From NCBI RefSeq assembly GCF_014217685.1, contig NZ_CP043653.1, positions 3,264,991-3,328,990 of the forward strand: a DNA stretch of 64,000 bases. The letters run 5' to 3'. The translations under genes were made by a program, and so were the position numbers. This document shows positions 7,656 through 15,707 of the stretch, piece by piece. The notes under the pieces were generated by a model. The model saw only the letters and a list, made by a program, of their open reading frames with translations, was not told the DNA's origin and ran no database searches. The stretch's first letter is position 1; the number at the start of each line of letters is the position of its first letter. Source of the DNA: Glaciihabitans sp. INWT7. GTDB taxonomy: Bacteria; Actinomycetota; Actinomycetes; Actinomycetales; Microbacteriaceae.

Positions 7656-8141
7656 ATGAGCGCCAACGAACTCTCAGCCTGCCTGTGGCGGGAGCGAGAG
7701 CTCCTCGACCTGCTCGCCTTCAAGCTCGAAGAGGAGCAGTTCCTGCTCACCACGGGCAAGTCCCGCTGGCTCCAGTACGCCACGCGCGAGGTTGAACAGG
7801 TGATGGAACGCCTTCGCGCCGCCGGCCTTGCCCGGTCGGTCGAAGCGGCCGTCGTCGCCGACGAATGGGGCGCACCCCAGAATGCGACCCTTCGCGAACT
7901 CGTGGACACGGCACCGGATGGTCCGTGGGCCGACATCTTCACCTCGCACCTGAACGCCCTCACCGAGTACACCGAGCAGATCCGCGACCTTCGCGACCTC
8001 AACGAGCACTACCTGCGCACCGCCCTGCGTTTCATCCAGGAGGCGCAGGCCGACGGCAGCACCGAGAGCGGCACCTACGACGCGCATGGTGAATCCGGCG
8101 TCGCCAACCCCTCTGCCCAGATCTTCGACCTGAAACTGTGA
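7656..8141 (+). CDS. flgN: FlgN-family flagellar export chaperone
   Basis: 161 residues from ATG 7656, which has CGGGAG 5 bases upstream. An in-frame GTG at 7584 and ATG at 7593 would add a 24-residue charged leader and cannot be excluded. The N-terminus MSANELSACLWRERELLDLL with KLEEEQFLLTTGKSRWLQ is the usual FlgN opening in actinobacteria. The rest is helical. FlgN holds FlgK and FlgL before export, and both are encoded immediately downstream. The call rests on pattern and position. Confidence 0.82.
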   Translation: MSANELSACLWRERELLDLLAFKLEEEQFLLTTGKSRWLQYATREVEQVMERLRAAGLARSVEAAVVADEWGAPQNATLRELVDTAPDGPWADIFTSHLNALTEYTEQIRDLRDLNEHYLRTALRFIQEAQADGSTESGTYDAHGESGVANPSAQIFDLKL

Positions 8142-8145
8142 TCCC

Positions 8146-9573
8146 GTGAGCACCTTCAGCGGCCTGAATACGGCCTTCACCGGCCTCAATGCCGCTCGCC
8201 AGGGGCTCGATGTCGTCGGGCAGAACATCGCAAACTCCGGCACCACGGGCTACACCCGCCAGCGCGTCAGCACCGCCGCGGCCGGATCCCTCACCCAGAT
8301 CGGTCCCCTCGTGCTCTCCCGCGCCCAGGTCGGCCGGGGCGTGACCGTCGACGGCATCGCGCGACTCGGGGATGTCATCCTCGACGGTCGCGTCCGAAGT
8401 TCGGCCGCGACATCCGGCAACCTTGCCGTTCGCTCCAATGCGCTCAGCAGCGTGGAGGCCGCTCTCAACGAGCCGAGCACCACCGGCATCTCCGCCCAGC
8501 TGAATGCCTTCTGGTCGGCGTGGGGGGATGTCTCGAACCGGCCCGGCGACGAGGCTCCCGCCGGCGTGCTGCTGCAGAAGGCGACCCAGCTCGCCGGGCA
8601 GATCGCGACCGGCTACTCCGCTGTCGATTCCACGTGGACCGATGTGCGCACCAAGCTCGACGGGATGGCGGCCGAACTGAACGACGCCGGCACCCGCGTC
8701 GCCGCCCTCAATGGCGCTATTCGCGACACTCTCGCCACGGGCGGGTCCGTCAATGAGATGCTCGACCAGCGTTCCGCCCTTACCTCCTCGATCGCGGCGC
8801 TCACCGGCGGCACGGTGCGCACCCTCCCCGACGGCACCGCCGAGGTTCTCGTGGGCGGCAATGCCCTCGTCTCGGGCGACGTGTTCCGATCCGTCACGGT
8901 CACCGGCAGCAACTCTCTCGCCGGAGCGAGCGGCTCCCCCGTGACGCTGGAGTGGACCAACCGGCCCGGCCAGTCCGTCGCCGTCGAGTCCGGCGAGATC
9001 GCCGGATCCATCGCCATGCTCGCTGCCGCGAACGGCACCGGAACCGGCGGCGCGATCGCGGAGGCTGCCGCGGGCTACAACGCGTTCGCCACCGCGCTAG
9101 CGAACACCGTCAACACCGCCCACCAGGCCGGAGCGACCCCGTCCGGGGCGACCGGCCTCGACTTCTTCACCATCTCGGCGACAGGCCCGGCCGCCCTCGG
9201 CCTGTCGGTGGTTCCGACCGGTGCCGCCCAGATCGCCAGCGGCACACCGGGAGCCGGCGGCAACAACGGCTCGAACGCCGAGGCGATCTCGCAGTTGGGA
9301 TCGGCCCCCAATTCTCCCGACTCTGTCTGGTCGACTTTCGTCACGAAGATCGGCACGACCTCGAAGACGGCGCTCCAACAGGCCACTCTCGCCGACTCGG
9401 TGACGGCCGCTGCGACGGCCGCCCAACTCGCGAACTCCTCCGTCGACCTCGATGAGGAGAACGTCAATATGTTGACTTTTCAGAAGGCCTACCAGGGCGC
9501 TGCCCGCGTCATGACGGCCGTCGACGAGATGCTCGACACCCTCATCAATCACACCGGAATAGTGGGGAGGTAA
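8146..9573 (+). CDS. flgK: Flagellar hook-associated protein 1 FlgK
   Basis: 475 residues from GTG 8146, four bases after flgN. The N-terminus STFSGLNTAFTGLNAARQGL and DVVGQNIANSGTTGYTRQRV is the FlgK/rod-hook signature. The C-terminus SSVDLDEENVNMLTFQKAYQ and VDEMLDTLINHTGIVG is the FlgK end. It forms the junction between hook and filament. Downstream flgL follows after 3 bases, so the two junction proteins are made from one message. Confidence 0.95.
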   Translation: MSTFSGLNTAFTGLNAARQGLDVVGQNIANSGTTGYTRQRVSTAAAGSLTQIGPLVLSRAQVGRGVTVDGIARLGDVILDGRVRSSAATSGNLAVRSNALSSVEAALNEPSTTGISAQLNAFWSAWGDVSNRPGDEAPAGVLLQKATQLAGQIATGYSAVDSTWTDVRTKLDGMAAELNDAGTRVAALNGAIRDTLATGGSVNEMLDQRSALTSSIAALTGGTVRTLPDGTAEVLVGGNALVSGDVFRSVTVTGSNSLAGASGSPVTLEWTNRPGQSVAVESGEIAGSIAMLAAANGTGTGGAIAEAAAGYNAFATALANTVNTAHQAGATPSGATGLDFFTISATGPAALGLSVVPTGAAQIASGTPGAGGNNGSNAEAISQLGSAPNSPDSVWSTFVTKIGTTSKTALQQATLADSVTAAATAAQLANSSVDLDEENVNMLTFQKAYQGAARVMTAVDEMLDTLINHTGIVGR

Positions 9574-9576
9574 GTC

Positions 9577-10458
9577 ATGGTCAATCGAGTGACAAGCCAG
9601 ACCAGGATGGCGAACTCGCAGATGAACCTGCAGTCGGCCGCGGCCCTGCTGGCCAAGCTGCAGGACACGGCGACGAGCCTCAAGAAGATCACGACCCCCT
9701 CGGACGACCCGACCGGCACCGCCGACTCGATGCGCGTGCGGGCCGCCCAGAGCCAGACCGCCCAGTTCGGGCGCAATGCCGACGACGGGATGGGCTGGCT
9801 GTCCACGGTGGACGCCACCCTCAGCGCCAGCACCGACATCATGCACCAGGTGCGCGATCTCACCGTGCAGGGCGCCAACGACGGCTCGCTCTCGCCGACG
9901 GCCAAGGAGGCGATCGCGACCGCTCTCGAAGGCCTCCGCACCGACCTGCTCGGCAAGGCCAACGCCACCTACCTCGGCCGCACCGTCTTCGCCGGCAGTT
10001 CCGACGCCGGCGTCGCCTTCCGCCCCGATCTGAGTTACACCGGCACCGGGTCATCGGTCATCCGGCGCATCGACACCAACGCGACGGTGCAGGTGGATGC
10101 CGACGGGGCCGCCGCTTTCGGCACCGGCGCATCCTCCGCCTTCGCCCTCATCGACTCGATCGTCGCGGACCTGCGCTCGGGGGTCAACGTGGGGCCGAGT
10201 CTCGCGGCAATCGACACGCGCATGACCGCGATGCTCAACACCCAGACCGCCGCCGGCGCTCGCCAGAACCAGATCACCGCAGCGAAGGATGCCATCGTGA
10301 GCAGGACCGGAAACCTCGAGGCGCAGCGCGCCGGGATCGAAGACGCAGACGTGGGAGAGATCGTGATCAAGTTGAAGCAGCAGGAGGTCACCTACCAGGC
10401 CGCCCTGGCCGTGACCGCGCGCACCCTGCAGCCCACTCTCATGGACTTCCTCCGATGA
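9577..10458 (+). CDS. flgL: Flagellar hook-associated protein 3 FlgL
   Basis: 293 residues. N-terminal VNRVTSQTRMANSQMNLQSA, then KKITTPSDDPTGTADSMRVR, and C-terminal VGEIVIKLKQQEVTYQAALA match FlgL. It is the second hook-filament junction protein and resembles flagellin at both ends. GGGGAGG sits just ahead of the ATG. The last four bases overlap fliW as ATGA. Confidence 0.94.
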   Translation: MVNRVTSQTRMANSQMNLQSAAALLAKLQDTATSLKKITTPSDDPTGTADSMRVRAAQSQTAQFGRNADDGMGWLSTVDATLSASTDIMHQVRDLTVQGANDGSLSPTAKEAIATALEGLRTDLLGKANATYLGRTVFAGSSDAGVAFRPDLSYTGTGSSVIRRIDTNATVQVDADGAAAFGTGASSAFALIDSIVADLRSGVNVGPSLAAIDTRMTAMLNTQTAAGARQNQITAAKDAIVSRTGNLEAQRAGIEDADVGEIVIKLKQQEVTYQAALAVTARTLQPTLMDFLR

Positions 10459-10838
10459 GCGCAGCGCTCGCCTTCGTCACCCCTCCGGCCGGGCTCGCCC
10501 CGCTCACGCAATTCACGCTCAACGAGGTCTCGGGGGCAGAGGGGCTCTACTCGCTTCGTGCCGTCGAGAACACCGCCATCCGCCTCTTCGTGCTCGATGC
10601 CGCGGTCTACCTTCCCGACTACGCCCCCGAGATCTCCGACGAACACTGCCGGGCCATCGACCTGCACAGCGCCGAAGACGCGATGGTGCTCGTGGTCGCG
10701 AACCCCGGTGAGACCGGCACGCGAATGAATCTGCTCGCTCCGATCGTGGTCAATGTGCACACCGGCACCTGCGCCCAGGTGATCCTCGACGACCAGGACT
10801 TCCCGCTGCAGGCGGAGTTCGCGGTGCGCTCGGCCTGA
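10455..10838 (+). CDS. fliW: Flagellar assembly factor FliW
   Basis: 127 residues. Family features: LNEVSGAEGLYSLRAVE, the VLDAAVYLPDYAPEIS segment, and NLLAPIVVNVHTGTCAQVIL near the C-terminus. In Bacillus, FliW binds either flagellin or the translational repressor CsrA, coupling flagellin synthesis to export. No csrA is present in this window, so the partner must lie elsewhere or be absent. It overlaps flgL by 4 bp and ends the operon. Confidence 0.92.
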   Translation: MSAALAFVTPPAGLAPLTQFTLNEVSGAEGLYSLRAVENTAIRLFVLDAAVYLPDYAPEISDEHCRAIDLHSAEDAMVLVVANPGETGTRMNLLAPIVVNVHTGTCAQVILDDQDFPLQAEFAVRSA

Positions 10839-10845
10839 TCCGTGC

Positions 10846-10870
10846 GGCAGGACGTACCGTGGCTCCTGCC
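10846..10870 (+). terminator. Possible terminator hairpin after fliW
   Basis: GGCAGGA (10846-10852) and TCCTGCC (10864-10870) form a perfect 7-bp stem 8 bases after the fliW stop, with an 11-base loop and no T-run. Position fits the end of the flgN-fliW operon, but the stem is modest. Confidence 0.4.
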
Positions 10871-10923
10871 TCCACTAGAGTGACGTGCATCGAGACCACC
10901 CGTCGTTCTCACTAAGGGCCAGT

Positions 10924-11571
10924 ATGTCACAGCTCGTCCCCATCCCCTCGCCGGGGATCCCGCTCGCCTACGGCGATCGGGGCAGACCACTCGTGCTCCT
11001 GCTTCACGACTGGTACGGGCGGCTCCCCTGGCTCGCGAACTACGCCTCCGCGCTCTCCAGTCAGGGCTATCGCGTGATCGTTCCCGACCTCTACAACGGC
11101 GTAGCCACCGTCGAGGCCGCCACGGCCGAGGTGCTGATGGCCCAGTTGGATGTAGCCGGCGCCCTCGCCGAACTCGACGGCATCATCCAGGTTGCTCGCA
11201 CCGAGGGCAGCACACGGGTGGGCGTGGTGGGCTTCTCCCTCGGCGGCTGGCTCGCCCTCCTGCACGCCCAGAGCGGCGAAGCGGATGCTGTAGTCGCCTA
11301 TTACGCGACGCTCGGACCGGCCCAGCACGGTGTGATCCCCGCCCCGGTGCTGCTGCACCTCGCCGAGATCGACGACTGGGATGAGGGCGAAGACCCGGAG
11401 TCGTTCATCGACAGGTTGAAGGACCACGGCACGCCCATCACCGAGTGGACCTACCTCGCGACCGTGCACTCCTTCGCCAACGCGACGATCACCGATCGCA
11501 CGGATGTGAATGCCGCCGCTCTCGCGTTCGCCCGCACCTCGGCGTTCCTTGAAGACCACCTTCTCGACTAG
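10924..11571 (+). CDS. Dienelactone hydrolase family alpha/beta hydrolase
   Basis: 215 residues from ATG 10924; an upstream in-frame start at 10885 lacks a ribosome site. The fold markers are VLLLHDWYGRLPWLANYASA, the nucleophile elbow GFSLGG, and a late His in ATVHSFAN. True dienelactone hydrolases use Cys at the elbow (GxCxGG); here it is Ser, so a carboxylesterase-type activity is more likely. The substrate is unknown. It stands alone between the flagellar and amino-sugar loci, and its stop overlaps the convergent oxidoreductase stop by 4 bp. Confidence 0.8.
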   Translation: MSQLVPIPSPGIPLAYGDRGRPLVLLLHDWYGRLPWLANYASALSSQGYRVIVPDLYNGVATVEAATAEVLMAQLDVAGALAELDGIIQVARTEGSTRVGVVGFSLGGWLALLHAQSGEADAVVAYYATLGPAQHGVIPAPVLLHLAEIDDWDEGEDPESFIDRLKDHGTPITEWTYLATVHSFANATITDRTDVNAAALAFARTSAFLEDHLLD

Positions 11572-12521
11572 TCGAGGGCGACCGTGTCACCGCTGCGCAG
11601 TGACTCACGTGCCGCGAGTGCGACGGCGAGCGCGAGCACCGCGGAATCCACCGGGCAGAAGTCGGGGGCGGATGCGGAGCGCACGCACTCGAGGAAGTAC
11701 TCGGCCTGGTTTCGGTAGGGGTTGTGGGACCCGATCAGCTTCTCCGTCACCCCCGCCGCGGTCTGCAACCGCACGGTGTCGGGCGCCGAAGACAGCTCGT
11801 CGGAGTCGAGCCTTCCGGCGAAGCCGTGACTGGCGAGCCCCGCGCTGCCGACGACGTCGAGCGTCGAGGCGAAGGTGAATCCCCGCGGCATCCCCATGAA
11901 ACCGGTGATGTGGCCCACCCCTCCCCCCGCGTAGTCGACAGTCGCCTCGACCGGGCCGTCGGGTCGCGCGCGGCGCGCGGTCACCGAGAGCGGGATGCCG
12001 AGCAGCAGGTTGAGCTGGTCGAAGTCATGGATGCTGAAGTCGACCACCACCCCACCGGATTGCGTGTCATCGTGCCACCAGGTCGACGGCCGGGGAGCGG
12101 GACTGAAGCGTCCCGCCCGCACGGAGAGCACGCTGCCGAGCATCCCCTCCTCCACCGAGCGCCGCACCAGCCGATAGCCGTCGAAGAACCGCACCACGTG
12201 TGCCACCATGAGCACCCCCGCGCTCACGGCGGCCTCATCCCGAAGCGCGACGGCATCAGCCATCGTGAGCGCTATCGGCTTCTCGAGCAACACGTTCTTG
12301 CCCGCTCGCAGTGCGCGGAGAGCGATCCCCGCGTGGGTGGTCGTTGGGGTGCACACCGACACGATTCCGACCCGGGGGTCTGCGAGAACCACACCGAGGT
12401 CCGGTTCGAAGCGCGCCTGCGGGGCATGCTGCAGCGGGGCGCCATCCGTCAGGGTATTGACATAAAGGATGTCATCCGCCAGCCCGAGTTCACTCCACGC
12501 CCGTGCGTGAGCCTGCGCCAT
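11568..12521 (-). CDS. Gfo/Idh/MocA-family oxidoreductase (start uncertain, N-terminus disrupted)
   Basis: 317 residues from the first canonical start, ATG 12521. That start cuts off the NAD(P)-binding beta strand. Eleven more in-frame codons upstream, from ATC 12554, encode ITGIAIVGRGA, which completes the GxGxxA Rossmann motif, but no ATG/GTG/TTG exists between there and an upstream TGA. Downstream features fit the family: VSVCTPTTTHAGIALRALRA, GKNVLLEKPIALTM, and WWHDDTQSGGVVVDFSIHDF. Such enzymes oxidise sugars or sugar derivatives. It is last in the nagK-DUF5107 operon. Either ATC initiates, the gene is shifted by one base near 12555, or it is inactive. Confidence 0.82.
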   Translation of the reverse strand: MAQAHARAWSELGLADDILYVNTLTDGAPLQHAPQARFEPDLGVVLADPRVGIVSVCTPTTTHAGIALRALRAGKNVLLEKPIALTMADAVALRDEAAVSAGVLMVAHVVRFFDGYRLVRRSVEEGMLGSVLSVRAGRFSPAPRPSTWWHDDTQSGGVVVDFSIHDFDQLNLLLGIPLSVTARRARPDGPVEATVDYAGGGVGHITGFMGMPRGFTFASTLDVVGSAGLASHGFAGRLDSDELSSAPDTVRLQTAAGVTEKLIGSHNPYRNQAEYFLECVRSASAPDFCPVDSAVLALAVALAARESLRSGDTVALD

Positions 12522-14497
12522 CGCGCCGCGACCGACGATTGCGATGCCGGTGATGGGGTGTCCTCGGTCATGCTGAACTCGTAGAAGCCGGGAGTCGGCT
12601 CATCCGGGATGACCTCTCGCCAGAGTTCTGCCATGGCGTTCTCCCCCTCCCGGAGGTCTGCGACCACGATGTCTCTTCGCACGAGCGCTGCGGCTCCGGC
12701 CGTGTCTCCCGCCAAGGCGAGGGCGCGAGCTTCCAACAGCAGCAATCTGCCGCTCCGCTGCCCTCCCCTGACGCCGGGAAGCGCCAGTATCTCGAGGGCG
12801 ACGGTCGGCTCGCCCAGCGCGATGGCTGCCGTTGCCGCTTCGACGATCAACGCCCCGTTCGAGGCATCCAGCGCGCAGGCACGGCGGTAGTGCGCCAGCG
12901 CTTCGGCCCGCTCCCGCGGATCATCTCCGGTCATGCCGAGTATGGCGAGTCCGCGTTCGGCACTGGCATCGGGGGAGAAAGCGAGCGATTGCCGATAGAG
13001 GCTCGCGGCAGCCGCGCGGTCACCGGCGGCGTGCCTCATCGTGGCGCGGTGGAAGCAGGATGCCGCGTCATCGCCCCCGTCGGCGCAGAGCCGTTCCCAA
13101 TCGGTGCCGGTCACGAAACCGCTCGTTCCTGGCGCTGGACTCGTCGTGGTGCGCCCCTCCACCAGATCCAGCCAGGCACGCTGGTCGTCCGTGATGGACT
13201 CGCGCGGGAATGGCGTGCCGGTCTCGTCGATCCACCCCTGCCCCGATCGACTCCGTCGTGCGCTCTCGAGCGCACCCCACCCGCTACCCGAGAGGAGGAT
13301 GCGGGCGGGGGGCAGGTCGGCCCAGGACCGGGCTGCGCGTTGCGCTGCGTCGAGCTCGGCCACATCCGCCAACCGCGAGAGCCGCTCGTGCGCGTGCGTG
13401 ACAGCATGCTGCCAATCCGAGCCCTGCGCGAGTGACGGAGAGAGCCGGCCATTGCCATAGGCCTCTACCCAGCTCCACTGCGCGCCGGCGGGCATCTGCA
13501 GGTGTTGGAACTGGGTCTGGGCGAGCCCGGCCTGGATCTCGGCATAGTCGCCGCCGCGGGGCGTGAGCCAGCGCTGCCAGCGCTGCCCGCCGGCGCCCCC
13601 TCCCCAGACGAAGAGCTTTCGCCCGCGGAGCCCCCTCGTGGACAGCATCGCCAGACCGTCGCCCTGCCGATCGGCTGCGACGACCCACGGTCGCTGCTCG
13701 GGCGGGATATCGAAGAAGAAGTCCCTGGCCCGGGAGTTGATGGTCGGCCGGGTCCAGTCCGTCGCGGGCGATGCCGCGGTGACGGGCACGCGGGAGATGC
13801 CCCCCTCGTACGCGCTCGCGAAGGCGGTGTCGGCGGGAGCAATGACGCGAGTGTGCTCGCTCTGAGGGATGGCGGCGTTGGTCCACCAATACATCGGCAC
13901 GGCCCTGTCGTTCGGGTTCCTCAGCCGCACCGCGACGAACAACACCGGCGAGTTCTCCGGCAGCCACGCGTCGACCTGGAACACCACCTGGCGCAACCGG
14001 TCGAATTCCCATAGCCGGAGCAACTCCTGGCCCTCTGGCGTACGGATGATCGCCGTGTGGATGGGGCTCGCCGTTCCGGGCGAATGCCCGCGCGTGCCGA
14101 TGTTCCATTCGATCCCCCCGGCGAACCAGGCGTTACGCAGTCCCAGGTTGGCGAGCTGGATCGTGTCGGGCGAATGCAGGAGGTGCTTGCCGCTGACCTT
14201 GTCGAAGAGCTCCCACAGGCGCCCGCCCCATTCAGGAAGGAACACGGCACGCAGCAGATCGTTCTCCAGCACCACCGTCATCACGGGCGTGTCCACGAGA
14301 TCGCGCCCGTAGCCCCCCTGCTCCTGGTAGGGATAGAGGGTGGGCGGGTTACCGTAGAGGGAACCCTCCACAATCTCCGGCGGAATGTCCCCCGAGATCG
14401 AGTACGGGGTCTCCAGCGGCGGACCGACCATCGGCAGCGAGTCCGGCGGCCCGAAGTCCGGCAGAGCCAGGACGCGAGACTCTATGGTGAGGCTCAT
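12449..14497 (-). CDS. DUF5107-domain protein with C-terminal TPR-like region
   Basis: 682 residues as read. Residues about 1-330 are beta-rich, with EWGGRLWELFDKVSGKHLLH and AWFAGGIEWNIGTRGHSPG typical of the DUF5107 sugar-binding/hydrolase-like fold. The rest has helical repeats (ATMRHAAGDRAAAASLYRQS, EALAHYRRACALDASNGALI) like TPRs. No signal peptide is seen, so a cytoplasmic role is likely. The last 40 or so residues are read out of frame from the next gene's N-terminus and do not look native. It overlaps nagK by ATGA. A link to sugar metabolism is inferred from context; the reaction is unknown. Confidence 0.82.
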   Translation of the reverse strand: MSLTIESRVLALPDFGPPDSLPMVGPPLETPYSISGDIPPEIVEGSLYGNPPTLYPYQEQGGYGRDLVDTPVMTVVLENDLLRAVFLPEWGGRLWELFDKVSGKHLLHSPDTIQLANLGLRNAWFAGGIEWNIGTRGHSPGTASPIHTAIIRTPEGQELLRLWEFDRLRQVVFQVDAWLPENSPVLFVAVRLRNPNDRAVPMYWWTNAAIPQSEHTRVIAPADTAFASAYEGGISRVPVTAASPATDWTRPTINSRARDFFFDIPPEQRPWVVAADRQGDGLAMLSTRGLRGRKLFVWGGGAGGQRWQRWLTPRGGDYAEIQAGLAQTQFQHLQMPAGAQWSWVEAYGNGRLSPSLAQGSDWQHAVTHAHERLSRLADVAELDAAQRAARSWADLPPARILLSGSGWGALESARRSRSGQGWIDETGTPFPRESITDDQRAWLDLVEGRTTTSPAPGTSGFVTGTDWERLCADGGDDAASCFHRATMRHAAGDRAAAASLYRQSLAFSPDASAERGLAILGMTGDDPRERAEALAHYRRACALDASNGALIVEAATAAIALGEPTVALEILALPGVRGGQRSGRLLLLEARALALAGDTAGAAALVRRDIVVADLREGENAMAELWREVIPDEPTPGFYEFSMTEDTPSPASQSSVAARWRRLTHGRGVNSGWRMTSFMSIP

Positions 14498-15570
14498 GCG
14501 ACGACCGCCCTCGCGCGGGCTCGATCGATCTCGGCGGTGAGACGACGATGCATTGCCGGATCCACCTCGAGGCCGAGATGACGGAAGGCGAGGACCGCCG
14601 CCCCGACGATGCCGTCTTCCACCGGCACGAGTTCGGCGCCACCGAGGGCGTCCTGCAACCGCTCGGTGAAGATGGCCGGTGCCCGCGAGAGGCCGGCAGC
14701 GAGCACGCTGCCGCCCAGCACCACCACGTCCGGCACCATCAGGTCCGGCACCATCAGGTCCGGCACCATCAGGTCCGGCGGCGCGCCCCCGCCCGATTCC
14801 GGTTCGCGGGCGGCGCTGAGAACCCTCGCGATTCCCTCCGCGGCTGCCTCTAAGATCTCGCGCGCCACCGCGTCCGCCGGCGAGTCGTCGTTGGCCTGGA
14901 AGGCGAGAGGAGCGAACCGGGCGAGCTCGACGGGCCGCAACGCGTAGAGCTCATTGACGAGCCGGGAGAGCTCTTCTGACCGTCCACGACTCCGCGCTCC
15001 CGTGCGTTCGATGCCGGTGGCCTCGAGCAGGAGCTGGGTGAGTGCGGTCGGCGGGCCGAGCCCGTCGAGCGAGGCGACCGCCGCACGGGCCACCTGCTGG
15101 CCGATCCAGAATCCCGAGCCGGCATCTCCGAGCAGCCAGCCCGATCCGCCCTTCACGGTGTGGATCTGGCCACCCGAGATGCGAGCGGCGATCGTGCCCG
15201 TGCCGGCGATCACCGCATAGCCCTCGGTCAGCGGGGTGCCGGAGCAGAAGGTTCCGAGCAGATCCGGCTCGATGATGGTGCGCCCGGCGAGCCCGAGAGC
15301 CGCGAGCCGCGACTCGAGCAGCGTGATGAAGGGCGGCGTCGCGGAGCCGGCCAATGCGATGACCACGAGCGAGTCGTCGGCTGTCGCTGGCGCCTCTGCG
15401 GCAAGAGCCCGCTCGGCGGCGAGAGTGAGGGCGTCGACGGCGCCGGCGACTCCCACCGCCGTGGGGTTGCCCCCGCTGGCGCGACCGAAACCGGAGCATG
15501 CTCCCGAGGAATCGAGCAGCACAGCACGTGAGGACGTGCCCCCCGCGTCAATGGCCAGAATTTTTCGCAT
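14494..15570 (-). CDS. nagK: BadF/BadG-type N-acetylglucosamine kinase
   Basis: 358 residues from ATG 15570. The ASKHA phosphate-1 motif is at the start (KILAIDAGGTSSRAVLLDSS), followed by a phosphate-2 stretch (VIAGTGTIAARISGG), a GGSGWLLGDAGSGFWIGQQ signature of GlcNAc kinases, and a late VVLGGSVLAAGL adenosine motif. It would phosphorylate imported amino sugar using ATP. Just before that last motif is a triple 5-residue repeat (MVPDL) from a 15-bp DNA repeat. It heads a minus-strand operon with the DUF5107 and oxidoreductase genes, divergent from the regulator and transporter. The substrate is inferred from the NgcEFG context. Confidence 0.82.
   Translation of the reverse strand: MRKILAIDAGGTSSRAVLLDSSGACSGFGRASGGNPTAVGVAGAVDALTLAAERALAAEAPATADDSLVVIALAGSATPPFITLLESRLAALGLAGRTIIEPDLLGTFCSGTPLTEGYAVIAGTGTIAARISGGQIHTVKGGSGWLLGDAGSGFWIGQQVARAAVASLDGLGPPTALTQLLLEATGIERTGARSRGRSEELSRLVNELYALRPVELARFAPLAFQANDDSPADAVAREILEAAAEGIARVLSAAREPESGGGAPPDLMVPDLMVPDLMVPDVVVLGGSVLAAGLSRAPAIFTERLQDALGGAELVPVEDGIVGAAVLAFRHLGLEVDPAMHRRLTAEIDRARARAVVA
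14728..14779. repeat. 15-bp tandem repeat inside the nagK-like gene
   Basis: Unit GTCCGGCACCATCAG occurs at 14728-14742, 14743-14757 and 14758-14772, with seven more bases of a fourth copy. It is in frame and adds MVPDL units just before a conserved beta strand. Perfect identity suggests recent slippage expansion. Confidence 0.95.
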
Positions 15571-15582
15571 CGTTACTTCTTC

Positions 15583-15627
15583 GAAATATTTGGGATCTGA
15601 GCACACTGTACTGTAAGAATAATTTTC
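15583..15627. promoter_or_regulatory. Possible RpiR-type operator pair between nagK and rpiR
   Basis: Two A/T-rich near-palindromes occur in the divergent spacer: GAAATATTTG at 15583-15592 and GAATAATTTTC at 15617-15627. The second is preceded by TGTA, as in sites of the related regulator HexR. The spacer is notably A/T-rich for this genome. That a regulator in this family binds close to its own divergent promoter is normal; the assignment of these sites is inference. Confidence 0.35.
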
Positions 15628-15707
15628 GTGAACCTCCAAAGAAGGAGATTGTAATTACCACCGTCGCGCCTCCCCCCGTCGCTCCCCCCGGCGAGCATGC
15701 CGCAGGG

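Noticed and set aside
14728..14779. CRISPR-like repeats
   Set aside because: The units are directly adjacent, without spacers, and lie inside a coding frame.
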